Shown here: piece after piece, positions 1 through 12,093 of the stretch
Layout: the number at the start of each line of letters is the position of its first letter
How positions within the stretch are numbered: the stretch's first letter is position 1
Origin: Lysobacterales bacterium
GTDB taxonomy: Bacteria > Pseudomonadota > Gammaproteobacteria > Xanthomonadales > Rhodanobacteraceae
Length of the DNA: 64,000 nt
Direction of reading: 5' to 3'
Assembly (NCBI GenBank): GCA_016707485.1
Contig: JADJHN010000002.1
Span: 248,001 to 312,000, forward strand
Notes under the pieces: model-generated
The model's database searches: none
The model's input: only the letters and a program-made list of their open reading frames with translations
What the model was told of the DNA's origin: nothing
Position numbers and translations under genes: made by a program

Positions 1-57
1 ACATTCCGCATGCACAAGCGCGCGGGTCTCTTCCCCGAAAAGTTGGAGCTGTTCCCC

Positions 58-651
58 ATGAAAACCACCCTGATCGCAATCGCCATCGCCGCCGCCGGGC
101 TGACTGCCCTCCCGGTCACCAGTCATGCTGCAGACAAGGCCGGATTCTTCATCAACGGCAACGTCGGCCAATCCACCATCGACAAGGGCGTCTACGACGA
201 CGATGACACCGCTTACGGCATCAGTGCCGGATACCGCTGGGCGCTGGCACCGAACTTCGCCCTCGGCGTTGAAGGTGGCTACACCGACCTTGGCACGTGG
301 TCGCCGAAGGCCGGTGCGGTCGGCGCGCTGCCTGCTGGCGAGTTCCTCACCGATGCCGAACTCAGCGGCTGGACCGCGGGCGTGAACGCGCACTTGAACC
401 TGAGCGACAACTGGTACCTGAGCGGCCGCACCGGCCTGTTCCACGCCGACATCAAGGGTGACCGTCTGGTTGCCGGCCTGCCGGTGCATGCCGATGACAC
501 CTCGAACAGCTGGTTCGCCGGCGCCGGCATTGGCTACGACTTCAGCGAAAACTTCAGCCTGGGCCTGAACTACGACTACTACAAGGCCGACAAGGACGGC
601 TTGAAGTTCGACCCCAGCGTGGTTTCCGTCGGCGCCGAAGTCCGCTTCTAG
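58..651 (+). CDS. OmpA/Opa-like outer-membrane beta-barrel protein
   Basis: A 197-residue secreted protein. The N-terminus (MKTTLIAIAIAAAG) is a classical Sec signal peptide with a likely signal peptidase I cut after SHA at about residue 22. The mature part alternates short glycine- and aromatic-rich strands with polar loops and ends in VRF, a C-terminal phenylalanine typical of proteins inserted by the BAM complex. The length fits an 8-stranded barrel of the OmpA-transmembrane/OmpW-like class. An upstream in-frame ATG at 10 exists, but the ATG at 58 starts the signal peptide directly and has GGAG about 10 nt upstream. A strong terminator follows. The specific function (adhesion, envelope stability) cannot be read from the sequence. 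Confidence 0.85.
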   Translation: MKTTLIAIAIAAAGLTALPVTSHAADKAGFFINGNVGQSTIDKGVYDDDDTAYGISAGYRWALAPNFALGVEGGYTDLGTWSPKAGAVGALPAGEFLTDAELSGWTAGVNAHLNLSDNWYLSGRTGLFHADIKGDRLVAGLPVHADDTSNSWFAGAGIGYDFSENFSLGLNYDYYKADKDGLKFDPSVVSVGAEVRF

Positions 652-684
652 GTTTTTCCCACCACAGGGCAAGGACGCTTCTCC

Positions 685-712
685 AGCCGGCCTGGCAACA
701 GGCCGGCTTTTT
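685..712 (+). terminator. Rho-independent terminator of the beta-barrel gene
   Basis: Perfect 10-bp GC-rich stem (AGCCGGCCTG / CAGGCCGGCT) closed by a GCAA tetraloop and followed by a run of five T. It starts 34 nt after the stop codon at 651. Confidence 0.92.
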
Positions 713-766
713 CATGCACGGCGGATGCGATTGCACCCGCGCGCGCGCCGCCACTGTCGCTGCGCC

Positions 767-2062
767 TCAAGTCTGGCCGGGCACGTCGTCGGGCTCTTCG
801 ATGCCATTGGACACGACCACCGCGGCTGCCAGGTCGCCGGTCACGTTGAGCGTGGTCCGGCACATGTCGAGAAAGCGGTCCACGCCAAGGATGAGGCCGA
901 TGCCTTCAGGCGGCACGCCGACCATGCCGCAGATCATGGCGATCACCGGCAGCGAACCGGCCGGCACGCCGGCCGTGCCGATGCCACCGAGAATGCACAC
1001 CAACATGACCAGAATCTGCTGGGTGAGGCTGAGGTCGACATTGAAGAACTGAGCAAGGAACAGCACGGTGACGCCCTCGAACAGCGCCGTGCCGTTCTGG
1101 TTGGCGGTCGCCCCAACGGTGAGCACGAAGCGCGAGATGCGCCGTGGCAGTTTCAGCTCCTCCTCCGCCACCATCAGCGCGGTGGGCAGGGTGGCATTGC
1201 TCGAGGCAGTCGAGAACGCCATCACGATCGCTTCCTGCGAGCCGCGAAAGAACCGTACCGGCGACATGCCGCCAAAGGTGCGCACGCTGATCGAGTAGAC
1301 AATGAAAAAATGGATGGCCATGGCCAGCAGGGCGACGCCGACGTAACCCGCCAGCTTGGCCAGCAGGTCCCAGCCGAATACGGCAGCGAGATTGAACACC
1401 AGGCAGGCAACCGCATACGGGGCAAAGCGAATGACCAGGTGAATCAGGGTCATCGAGATCTCGAATACGCCCTCGATGACTTCCTTGGTCTTCATTGCCA
1501 TCGGCGATTTGGTCAGCACCACGCCGATGCCGAACATCATGGCGAAGAACATCACGGCAAGGATGTCGTTGTCTGCGGCGGCACGGATGACATTGGTCGG
1601 CACGATGTTCAGCAGCAGGTCCATGCCCGAGCCATGCAGCGCGCTGCTGGCAACGATTTTCTGAGCGTTGTCGCTGGCATCACGCAGCAGTTGCTGCGCA
1701 ACCGCGGGATCGACACCTGCCCCGGGCTGGAACAGGTTGACCAGACTGACGCCGATGACCACCGCGATCGATGACACGATCACCGTGTAGGCGAGCGTCT
1801 TCCAGCCAACCCGGCCGAGCGAACGGATATCGCCCATTTCGGCAATGCCGACGACCAGCGCAGAAAACAGCAAGGGAATGACCAGCATGAACAACAGGCG
1901 CAGGAAGACCTTGCCGACCGGCTGCGTGATCCAGGTCATCAGCCATTGGATCCACGGCGCATCGCCGCCGTTCGACCAATGCACGAGCAGGCCGCCAGCG
2001 AGACCGGCGATGAAGCCGACCAGCATCTTCGTATGCAGGGCCATGGGCTTGCGCGCACTCAT
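767..2062 (-). CDS. Dicarboxylate/amino acid:cation symporter (DAACS family)
   Basis: Inner-membrane secondary transporter of the GltP/DctA superfamily, 431 residues with about eight helices and two re-entrant hairpins. Visible landmarks are the serine-rich HP1 tip (STASSNATLP), the HP2 motif GIGTAGVPAG, and the TM8 signature D-MC-RTTLNVTGD carrying the Asp, Arg, Asn and Asp that bind the substrate amino and carboxyl groups in this family. The TM7 sodium-site motif, normally NMDGT, reads NQNGT here. The ATG at 2062 was chosen; a further ATG at 2044 (MALHTK) is possible. The gene stands alone, separated from the antiporter operon by about 190 nt. Substrate (glutamate, aspartate, C4-dicarboxylate or other) is unresolved. 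Confidence 0.88.
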   Translation of the reverse strand: MSARKPMALHTKMLVGFIAGLAGGLLVHWSNGGDAPWIQWLMTWITQPVGKVFLRLLFMLVIPLLFSALVVGIAEMGDIRSLGRVGWKTLAYTVIVSSIAVVIGVSLVNLFQPGAGVDPAVAQQLLRDASDNAQKIVASSALHGSGMDLLLNIVPTNVIRAAADNDILAVMFFAMMFGIGVVLTKSPMAMKTKEVIEGVFEISMTLIHLVIRFAPYAVACLVFNLAAVFGWDLLAKLAGYVGVALLAMAIHFFIVYSISVRTFGGMSPVRFFRGSQEAIVMAFSTASSNATLPTALMVAEEELKLPRRISRFVLTVGATANQNGTALFEGVTVLFLAQFFNVDLSLTQQILVMLVCILGGIGTAGVPAGSLPVIAMICGMVGVPPEGIGLILGVDRFLDMCRTTLNVTGDLAAAVVVSNGIEEPDDVPGQT

Positions 2063-2253
2063 GCGTGTCCGCCTCGTCGGCAAGCCGCGCCAACGCGGAT
2101 CGAGCAGTTGGTTGCGCAAGGACAGTTCATGCGAGCAGGCACCTGTTCAAGGATCAAGCGGCCTAGTGTGCCGCATGCCCGGAGACGACGAAACCGCCAG
2201 CACCGAAGATGCGGGCATCCAAGCCGCTCATTGCAGACAGCAAACACGGATCG

Positions 2254-2607
2254 CTATTCGCCGGGCAGTTTGCGCGGCACATCCTGCGAACCTTCCTCGC
2301 GATCGCGATAGAGTGCCGCGCGCACCAGCAGCATCAGGGTGATCGGCGTGGTCAGGGTGAGAAAAACACCGATCAGGATTTCGTAGAAGATCGGGCGACC
2401 GTGCAGAACCGAGAAGCAGGTAATCGAACCGGCGAGCATGAAGAACGTGCCCAGCGTGGTGCCCAGCGTCGGGGCGTGCACGCGCTGGTAGAAGTTTTCC
2501 AGTCGCAGCAGGCCGACTGAGCCGATGAAGGCAAACAGCGCGCCCAGCAGGACGAAGACGGCTACGAGGATCGCCGCCCATGGCGGCAAGGCATCAAGAT
2601 GGTTCAT
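2254..2607 (-). CDS. phaG: Na+(K+)/H+ antiporter subunit G
   Basis: A 117-residue membrane protein of the MnhG/PhaG/MrpG family with three predicted hydrophobic helices; the segment LLRLENFYQRVHAPTLG is the family signature. It is the last gene of the operon and its start overlaps the stop of subunit F by 4 nt (ATGA). MrpG is one of the small subunits required for assembly of the Mrp complex, which exports Na+ or K+ in exchange for protons. Confidence 0.92.
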   Translation of the reverse strand: MNHLDALPPWAAILVAVFVLLGALFAFIGSVGLLRLENFYQRVHAPTLGTTLGTFFMLAGSITCFSVLHGRPIFYEILIGVFLTLTTPITLMLLVRAALYRDREEGSQDVPRKLPGE

Positions 2608-2885
2608 TCGATCACCTGCCCGCGCATCAGGAATTTTGCCAGCGCCACGGTGCCGGCGAACCCGAGCAGTCCGATGATCAGGCCGGCCTCGACGTAAAGC
2701 AGGCTGTCGCTGCGGATGCCGATGGTGAGCAGCAGGATCATTGCGTTTACATAGAGCGCATCCAGTGCCAGCACGCGGTCTTGCGCACGCGGTCCGCGCA
2801 ACATGCGCGTGATCGAGAAACTCATCGCCAGCAGCAGCAGCAATTGCGCGAGGATGATGATCGCTTCAAGCACGTCGTGACTCAT
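2604..2885 (-). CDS. phaF: Na+(K+)/H+ antiporter subunit F
   Basis: A 93-residue protein with three hydrophobic helices; the RMLRGPRAQDRVLALD segment between the first two is diagnostic for MrpF/MnhF/PhaF. It overlaps subunit E upstream and subunit G downstream by 4 nt each, so the three are probably translated in a coupled way. It contributes to the membrane part of the antiporter complex. Confidence 0.92.
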   Translation of the reverse strand: MSHDVLEAIIILAQLLLLLAMSFSITRMLRGPRAQDRVLALDALYVNAMILLLTIGIRSDSLLYVEAGLIIGLLGFAGTVALAKFLMRGQVIE

Positions 2886-3370
2886 TGGAAGATCCCCAGC
2901 AGGAGGCGCTCGTAACGCCGTTTGATGGTGTCGATCCAGACTTGTTCGTCGGCCAGGTCGAGCACGTGGATGAGCAGGATGTTGGCACTGGAGTCGTAGC
3001 TCACCCAGATCGTGCCGGGCGTGGAAGTGATGATGCAGGCCAGCACGGCAAGGCCGTGGCGATCGGTCAGATCCAGCGGGATGGCGACGAAGCCGGAGTT
3101 GAGGCTTCGATTCCGGGCAAGGATGATCCTCGCCACGGCAAGATTGGAACGGAAGATGTCGATGGTCACGCGAACGAACAAGACGCCGAGCAGATGGAAA
3201 TCGTGCGCACGCGCCTTGGGCGGTCGCAACAGGTCATACATGCGCGCCAGGGCAATGCCGAGCAGCGCACCGAGCAGGATCGTGCCGGGGGCCAGGCTCT
3301 GCTTGAGCAGCAACCAGATCAGCAGCAGCAGCACGGACAGGACCGGGTGCGGAAACCAGCGCCGGATCAT
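2882..3370 (-). CDS. phaE: Na+(K+)/H+ antiporter subunit E
   Basis: A 162-residue MrpE/MnhE/PhaE family protein. The N-terminal half has two hydrophobic helices (around residues 8-45), followed by a cytoplasmic domain with the family motif ITSTPGTI and an aspartate-rich C-terminal stretch. The ATG at 3370 lies inside the end of subunit D (4-nt overlap). A longer reading frame runs upstream of it but is antiparallel noise over phaD. MrpE is needed for full transport activity in characterised complexes. Confidence 0.92.
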   Translation of the reverse strand: MIRRWFPHPVLSVLLLLIWLLLKQSLAPGTILLGALLGIALARMYDLLRPPKARAHDFHLLGVLFVRVTIDIFRSNLAVARIILARNRSLNSGFVAIPLDLTDRHGLAVLACIITSTPGTIWVSYDSSANILLIHVLDLADEQVWIDTIKRRYERLLLGIFQ

Positions 3371-4965
3371 GGTGCGGCCCCCATCGGCGGCAGCACGGCA
3401 TGGATGTAGCTGGCTGGCGCATGCAGTTGCGCGGCGGTGTCGCGCAGGTAGCGCAAGGGTGCCTCGACCAGCAAAGTGAGCAACAGGCACAACCCCAGCA
3501 GGATCGCCACCGAGGTGGATTCGGTGAGGCGAACTTTCGGGAAAATCCGCTCCGATTCGACCCAGAAAATCTGGATTCCGGCGCGGCACAGCGCGATCAC
3601 GGTGCAGAATCCGGCGACTATGGTCAGCGTGAACAACACGCCGGCGCCGAGGCGCGCATCGGCATCCAGCATCGGTGCCAGCAGGGCGAACTTGGCAAGA
3701 AACCCCGAAAGCGGCGGCAATCCCGCCAGCAGTACCGCGCAGGCGGAGAAACTCAGGCCGAGCATGGCGATCGGCGCGGACAGCACGACGCGGCTCTCGT
3801 CTTCCTTTGCATACAGGCTTTCGTTCGCCTGGGTTTCGCCGGGCTGTTCGTACGGCTCGAGGATCAGCGTGTCGTCGGTTTCCTCGTCGCCGTCGGAGGC
3901 GAGCAGGCCGGCAACCAGGAAAAACGCCGCGATGGCCAGCGTGGAAATGACCAGATAAGCCAGCGCACCGGCCGTCACCGCCTCTTGCTGCAATCCCGCT
4001 GCACCAAGCAGGGTGCCGGAGGAAATCACCACGATGTAGCCGGCCAGCTTGCCGAGATCGCGCGCACCAAGCATGCCGATCGTGCCCGCAAGCATGGTCG
4101 CCACGCCGCCCCACAGCATCCAGTCGCTGCCGAAATGGCTGGATGCCGGCCCCGCTTCGTCACCGAACAGGAGCAGGCCCAGGCGCAACAGCACGTAGAT
4201 GCCGACCTTGGTCATCAGCGCGAACATCGCCGCCACCGCCGGCGCGGCGGCCGTGTAGGTGCGCGGCAGCCAGAATCCGAGCGGCCACATCGCGGTCTTG
4301 ATGAGGAAGGCCACGCCGAGGATTGCCGCACCCGCATGCAGCAAGGCGCGGGTGCGCTCGGGCACGTTCGGGATCAACTCAGCCAACGCCGCCATGTTCA
4401 AGGTGCCGGTGACACCGAAGATCAGGCTGACGCCAAGCAGGAACAGCATCGAGGCAGTCAGGTTGACGGCTATGTAGTGCAAGCCGGCGCTGACCCGTCG
4501 TGCGCCCGAACCGTGCAGGGCGAGGCCGTACGATGCCGCCAGCAGCACCTCGAAGAAGACGAACAGATTGAACAGGTCGCCGGTGAGGAAGGCGCCGTTC
4601 AGCCCGACCAGCAGGAACTGCAGCAGCGGCTGGAAGTGTCCGCCGCGATGCTGCCAGCGGCCCAGTGCGTGCGGCAGCAAGGCCAGCGCCAACACGCTGG
4701 TCAGCAACACCATCAAGGCGGAAAGTCGGTCGGCTACCAGCACGATGCCGAACTGCGCCGGCCAGTCGCCAATTCGGTAAACCGCGGCAAGCGCGCCGTC
4801 GGCCGACACCGTCCGCATCAGCGCCGCGGCCATGACCACCAGCGCCACGCAGGAGACAACGCTCAGCAGCAACACCGTGCGCCGGCGCTTCTCGCCGACC
4901 AGCAACTGCAGCGCTGCCACCAGCAGCGGCGTGATGACAGGCAGGATGGCCAGGTGGCTGCTCAC
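3367..4965 (-). CDS. phaD: Na+(K+)/H+ antiporter subunit D (NuoN/NuoM-like)
   Basis: A 532-residue polytopic membrane protein of the MrpD/PhaD family, related to the antiporter-like subunits NuoL/M/N of complex I. The central block with the family's KTAMWPLGFWLP lysine helix and PRTYTAAAP loop is clear; the expected length is about 500-560. A long hydrophilic insert around residues 360-395, rich in acidic residues, separates late helices. Starts with ATG overlapping subunit C by 4 nt. Together with subunit A it forms the putative proton- and cation-conducting part. Confidence 0.93.
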   Translation of the reverse strand: MSSHLAILPVITPLLVAALQLLVGEKRRRTVLLLSVVSCVALVVMAAALMRTVSADGALAAVYRIGDWPAQFGIVLVADRLSALMVLLTSVLALALLPHALGRWQHRGGHFQPLLQFLLVGLNGAFLTGDLFNLFVFFEVLLAASYGLALHGSGARRVSAGLHYIAVNLTASMLFLLGVSLIFGVTGTLNMAALAELIPNVPERTRALLHAGAAILGVAFLIKTAMWPLGFWLPRTYTAAAPAVAAMFALMTKVGIYVLLRLGLLLFGDEAGPASSHFGSDWMLWGGVATMLAGTIGMLGARDLGKLAGYIVVISSGTLLGAAGLQQEAVTAGALAYLVISTLAIAAFFLVAGLLASDGDEETDDTLILEPYEQPGETQANESLYAKEDESRVVLSAPIAMLGLSFSACAVLLAGLPPLSGFLAKFALLAPMLDADARLGAGVLFTLTIVAGFCTVIALCRAGIQIFWVESERIFPKVRLTESTSVAILLGLCLLLTLLVEAPLRYLRDTAAQLHAPASYIHAVLPPMGAAP

Positions 4966-5296
4966 GACGTGCCGTCCTCACCGTCGACGTGATCGTTCCC
5001 GGTCAGTCCGCGCGAGGTCAACAGCACGACCAGGAACAACGCGGTGGTGGCGAAACCAATGACGATCGCGGTCAATACCAGCGCCTGCGGCAGCGGATCG
5101 GCGTAGTGCGCGATGTCGCCGCCGTTCAGCACCGGATCGGCACCGGTGCGCAGGCCGCCGATGGAAAAGATGAACATGTTCACCGCATACGAGATCAGGG
5201 TCAGGCCGATGATCACCTGGAAGGTGCGCGGGCGCAGCAACAGCCACACGCCGGACGCGGCGAGGATGCCGATGGCGGTGGCGAGGATCAGTTCCA

Positions 5297-5297
<1 letters not shown>
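4962..5297 (-). CDS. phaC: Na+(K+)/H+ antiporter subunit C (NuoK-like)
   Basis: A 111-residue MrpC/PhaC family protein with three transmembrane helices, homologous to complex I subunit NuoK. Visible features are the N-terminal helix (MELILATAIGILAAS), the ISYAVNMFIFSIGG helix and the ALVLTAIVIGFATTALFL helix typical of the family. The start codon shares a nucleotide with the stop of the AB subunit, and the end overlaps subunit D by 4 nt. Confidence 0.93.
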
Positions 5298-8209
<2,912 letters not shown>

Positions 8210-8473
8210 CGGTCCCAGCACTCGCGGAAAGGATTGTCGGTGTCTCCGGCAACCGGGGCAGCCACCGCGTCATGTCATCAGCGGATGTACATCGCCGCGA
8301 ACGAATCGCCGGCGCAGGTCGAAACGCGGGCGATCATTGCGATCTCCCACATGGCTCGCGCCGCTTTGCCCGATTCTATAGTGCGTCCGCTGCGCCCGGC
8401 AAACGCGCCGCGCGATTCGACAATCACGGCGACGCCGGCTGTCCTGCACGCGGCTTGCTGGATCATCGGACCG
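8210..8473. other. Intergenic region between pha operon start and batD end
   Basis: About 260 nt between the start of the antiporter operon and the end of the Bat operon, both on the minus strand. It must carry the pha promoter unless the two operons are co-transcribed. I see no convincing terminator, no sigma-70 pair that I would stand behind, and no small gene. Confidence 0.5.
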
Positions 8474-10168
8474 CTATTCTCGACCTGGATACAGCGGCGG
8501 CAACGGCGAGACGGGAGCGCTCGCGGCAGCGGGTTTGGACCAGGCAAAACCGCCGCGGAAAGCGCGGGTCAGGCGCGCACCAAGTCCTTCCGCGCTGGCC
8601 CCGGCGTAGCGCATGCGCTGGAGCTCATCGAGCGCCGCGCGCTGCGCCGGATCATCGAGTGCCGTCGCCAGGCTGCCGAGATTGAGGATGTCGGCCTTCT
8701 CCCTGCGCGCCCAGCCCACCAGCGCGCGCTCGGCACCGCTCAGATCGCCCATCGAACAGGCGCGCAGGAACACGCTGCGAGCCGGGGCCTGCGTCGGCTG
8801 CGTGGCGGCAAGCCGGGCGCCATGCATTGCCTTTCGTGATCGCCACCACAGTGCCATGGTCAGCAGCCACAAGCCGCCGAGCAGCGCGCTCGACCACCGC
8901 CAGAAGCGCAGCTCCGCGCCGCCGGCTGGCGATGGATAAATCACCGGAGCCTGGCCGGTCGTGGCTGTCGTCGACGATGGCGAGGGCGAAGGCTCGATGG
9001 GCGGGGCGGTTGAAGGCGTCACTGCCGCACCTGTCACCTTGATCTCACGCGCCGGCAGGCTTGCCGTTTCCATGCGCTCGCCGGTCGTGTTCCACCATTG
9101 CACCTCCAGCGCCGGCAAGGTGAGCGTGCCTGGCCGCGTCGGCACGATGGCGAACTTGCGCGTACGCTCGCCATACAGCCAGCTGCCATCGTCACGGGTC
9201 TGCGTCTGCGGCTTGTCCGCATACACCTCGGCCCCCTGCGGTGCTGCGATTTCCAGTTCGGGAAGCTGTTCGAAGCCGAGACCCTGCGCGCGCAGCTTGA
9301 GCGTGCGCGTCAGCGGTTCGCCGACCTGGATTTCAGCGGGCAACTGACTTTCGTCGCTGATCATGAGCGATGCCGCCGGCAACCATGGCGCGGAACCCCA
9401 GCTTGCCGGTTTCGCGCGCACATCGAGCTGCAAGGCATCGGAGCGCGCCGTCACCGTGCGCCCGCGCCGGAAAAACCCGGTCGGATCGGAGTTGTCGACG
9501 GCGCTGCCACGGAAGTTCAGCGCCGGCACGCTCAACGGGCCGCTCTTCTCCGCGGTCAGCGCATAATTGCGTTCTAGGACGTGATAGGACTGGCCGTGCA
9601 GGCTGGCCGTGTACTGCTTGTCGCGACCGAGCTTCTGCACGACCGCGTTGGCGGCCGTCGGTTCATCGAGCGAGCCATCACCGAGGTTGACCGCGAAATA
9701 GAGCTTCACGGTGTAGCGCACCTGTTGCTGCACGTAGGGGTTCAATGGATCGGCGCTGACTTCGACAAACAAGGTATCGCCAGGCTTGCCTTGCGCACCG
9801 ATCGGCGCGGGCAACACGGTCAGGCTCAGCGGATCGCTGCTCTGTCCGCCGATGGTGAAGGCCGGGATGGTCAGGCTGCCTGCGCGTTTCGGCTCCAGGC
9901 CCACCGCCCAGACCGTCTTCGCACTGGTCGCGCCATTGCTCATGCTGATCTGCCGGCTCGATTGCGTGCCGAGTGAATTGAAATCGCCAAGCAAGGCGCT
10001 GAAGTCCGGCTCCGCAGCCGTGCTGTCGTCGGATTCGACATTCAAGGTGACGGTTTCGCCCAGTTGCATGCTGCTGCGATCCAGCCAGGCGCGCACCGCC
10101 GCGCTGGCACCGGTCGAGAACGACAATGCAACCAGCATCAGCACAATCAGCACGTGTACACGTCTCAT
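8474..10168 (-). CDS. batD: BatD family protein
   Basis: A 564-residue protein with a Sec signal peptide (cleavage near ASA-A), a large periplasmic region of beta-sandwich repeats typical of BatD (opening AWLDRSSMQLGETVTLNV), and one transmembrane helix near residue 430 (LLGGLWLLTMALWW) leading to a cytoplasmic tail of about 120 residues. It is the last gene of the MoxR-Bat operon. Bat operons have been linked to aerotolerance and envelope stress in Bacteroides, Leptospira and Francisella, but the biochemical role is unsettled. GTG at 10171 or ATG at 10168 may start it; the ATG, sharing a nucleotide with the batB stop, is chosen. Confidence 0.87.
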   Translation of the reverse strand: MRRVHVLIVLMLVALSFSTGASAAVRAWLDRSSMQLGETVTLNVESDDSTAAEPDFSALLGDFNSLGTQSSRQISMSNGATSAKTVWAVGLEPKRAGSLTIPAFTIGGQSSDPLSLTVLPAPIGAQGKPGDTLFVEVSADPLNPYVQQQVRYTVKLYFAVNLGDGSLDEPTAANAVVQKLGRDKQYTASLHGQSYHVLERNYALTAEKSGPLSVPALNFRGSAVDNSDPTGFFRRGRTVTARSDALQLDVRAKPASWGSAPWLPAASLMISDESQLPAEIQVGEPLTRTLKLRAQGLGFEQLPELEIAAPQGAEVYADKPQTQTRDDGSWLYGERTRKFAIVPTRPGTLTLPALEVQWWNTTGERMETASLPAREIKVTGAAVTPSTAPPIEPSPSPSSTTATTGQAPVIYPSPAGGAELRFWRWSSALLGGLWLLTMALWWRSRKAMHGARLAATQPTQAPARSVFLRACSMGDLSGAERALVGWARREKADILNLGSLATALDDPAQRAALDELQRMRYAGASAEGLGARLTRAFRGGFAWSKPAAASAPVSPLPPLYPGRE

Positions 10169-12093
10169 CACCCACCACCTTCGCCGCGCTGGCGACGATC
10201 GTATTCGAGCTGGAACTTCTGCCGCAGCAAGCCACCCGGATCATCCGGAATGCGCTGCAGCCATTGCTGCATGGCTTGCTGCTGCTCCCGCGTCGCTTCA
10301 TCCTGCGGACTGGCAAGCGCCGCCTCGGGCTTTTCGCCCGATTTTTGCTGATCCAGGGCCTGGTCGATCGCGCTGCCGAATTGCTTTTGCTGCGCCTCTT
10401 TCTGTTGCTTGTCTTTCGCCGCCTCGGCCTCGCCCTTGCCGACATCGGGCGGATTCTTTTTCTCGTCGCCGGTCTGCGGGTTGGCATTCTTGGGCTGTTC
10501 GCCCTGCTCCTGCTTTGATGCATCCGGCTCGTCCTTCTGCGAATCGCCCTGCTGCGCATCCGTTTGATCGGGCGGCTGGCCGGCTTGCTGATCCTTTGCC
10601 GTTGACGGATTGCCTTCGCCCTGCTGCGGATTGTCCGCTTGCTGGCCGGCCTGCTGCTCCTTGTTGTCCTGCTCGGCGGATTTCCGCTTGTCGCTTTCCT
10701 GCCGGTTCCTGTCCTGCGCGGATTGCTGGCGCTTGAGCCAGTCCTCGACCGCGCGCTTGTTGGCCTGCGCATCATCGAGGTGTGGATCGATGTCGAGGGC
10801 GTGCTGATAGGCGCTGATCGCCGCCTCGTACTGGCCGGACTTGGCCAGTGCATTGCCCTGGTTGTACAGCGCATCGGCACCGCTGCCCGCGGCCCAGGCC
10901 TCTTGCGCCGCGGCAAAGTCCTCGGCGCGATATGCCGCCGTGCCGCGCAAGGCCGGATCGCGGGCCAGGGCCTGCGCCGCCTTCGCATCACCAGCGGACA
11001 AGGCGCGCGCGGCTTGCTGGTCGGCTCGCCACCACAGATCGGAAAAGCCGAATGCCTGTGCCGGAGCCGAAGGCATGATCAGGACCAGCGCTGACGCCAT
11101 CAACCAGCCACGACGAAAGCCGAGCAAGGCCAAGGGCAGCAGCAACAGCACGAGCCAGGGCCCGCGGTCGCGGAAGCGCTCGCTCAAGCCACGGCTCTCG
11201 CCTTGTTTGGTCGTCTGTGTCTGCAGCGAATCGCCCGCCAGCAAGGCCTGCAGGTCGCTGCGATCACTGCTCAAAGTGGCATAGCGCCCGCCGCCGGCAC
11301 TGGCCAGTGCGCGCAATGCCGATTCCTGCAGCCGCGGCAACACGATGTTGCCCTCGGCATCCTGCAGGAATCCACCTTGCGGCAACGGCACCGGCGCGCC
11401 GCTGTTGCTGCCGACGCCAAGCACCGAGATGGTGAGGCCTGCCGCACGTGCCTTGCGGGCAGCGGCAATTGCCGCGTCGCTGACGCTGTCGGCAAGCAGG
11501 ATCAGTTCGCCGCGATCAAGTCCCGCCTGCGCAACCAGTTCCTGCGCGCGGGTGATCGCCCGCTCGGTGGCATTGCCGACCACCGGCATGACGCCGGGAT
11601 CCAGCGCATCGATCAGGTTGCGCACGGTGTTGACATCATCGGTCAACGGAGCGGCCACGAAGGCATCTCCGGAGTAGCCGATCAAGGCGGTTTGCATGTC
11701 GCGACTTTCTTCGAGGATGTCGTTGAGCTTGTAGCGCGCGCGCTCCAACCGGGTCGGCCTGATGTCGGCGGCGAGCATGGTCGGGGCAAGTTCGATCGCC
11801 AGCACGCGGGCTGCGTCGTTCTGATAAAGCGGCATGGGCTCGCGTTCCCAGGCGGGGCCGGCCATGGCCAGGCAAGCAAGGATCCAGACCGCGCCGGCGA
11901 GCAGTGCAGCGCCGCTCTTCGAGCGCTCGATCGAGGTGTCGACCAGGTGCGGCAGCAAGTGCGCATCGACCATCGCCCGCCAGTTTCCGGCTTGTGCCCG
12001 CCGCCGCTGCCAGATGATCGCCGCCAGCGGCAACACGGCCAGCGCCAGCAGCCACCACGGGCGCAGCAAATGGAAATCGGCGAGCGCGTTCAT
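10168..12093 (-). CDS. batB: BatB-like VWA domain protein with TPR and charged tail
   Basis: A 641-residue membrane protein: two N-terminal helices (about residues 10-30 and 60-80), a von Willebrand A domain (about 90-290), another helix pair near 310-345, a TPR segment (about 385-480; GQYEAAISAYQHALDIDP) and a low-complexity tail rich in Gln, Lys, Glu and Asp. BatB and BatC functions therefore appear fused. The first MIDAS motif, normally DxSxS, reads ELAPT (E-L-A-P-T), so classical metal binding is doubtful. Overlaps batA by 4 nt and batD by 1 nt. Confidence 0.87.
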   Translation of the reverse strand: MNALADFHLLRPWWLLALAVLPLAAIIWQRRRAQAGNWRAMVDAHLLPHLVDTSIERSKSGAALLAGAVWILACLAMAGPAWEREPMPLYQNDAARVLAIELAPTMLAADIRPTRLERARYKLNDILEESRDMQTALIGYSGDAFVAAPLTDDVNTVRNLIDALDPGVMPVVGNATERAITRAQELVAQAGLDRGELILLADSVSDAAIAAARKARAAGLTISVLGVGSNSGAPVPLPQGGFLQDAEGNIVLPRLQESALRALASAGGGRYATLSSDRSDLQALLAGDSLQTQTTKQGESRGLSERFRDRGPWLVLLLLPLALLGFRRGWLMASALVLIMPSAPAQAFGFSDLWWRADQQAARALSAGDAKAAQALARDPALRGTAAYRAEDFAAAQEAWAAGSGADALYNQGNALAKSGQYEAAISAYQHALDIDPHLDDAQANKRAVEDWLKRQQSAQDRNRQESDKRKSAEQDNKEQQAGQQADNPQQGEGNPSTAKDQQAGQPPDQTDAQQGDSQKDEPDASKQEQGEQPKNANPQTGDEKKNPPDVGKGEAEAAKDKQQKEAQQKQFGSAIDQALDQQKSGEKPEAALASPQDEATREQQQAMQQWLQRIPDDPGGLLRQKFQLEYDRRQRGEGGG

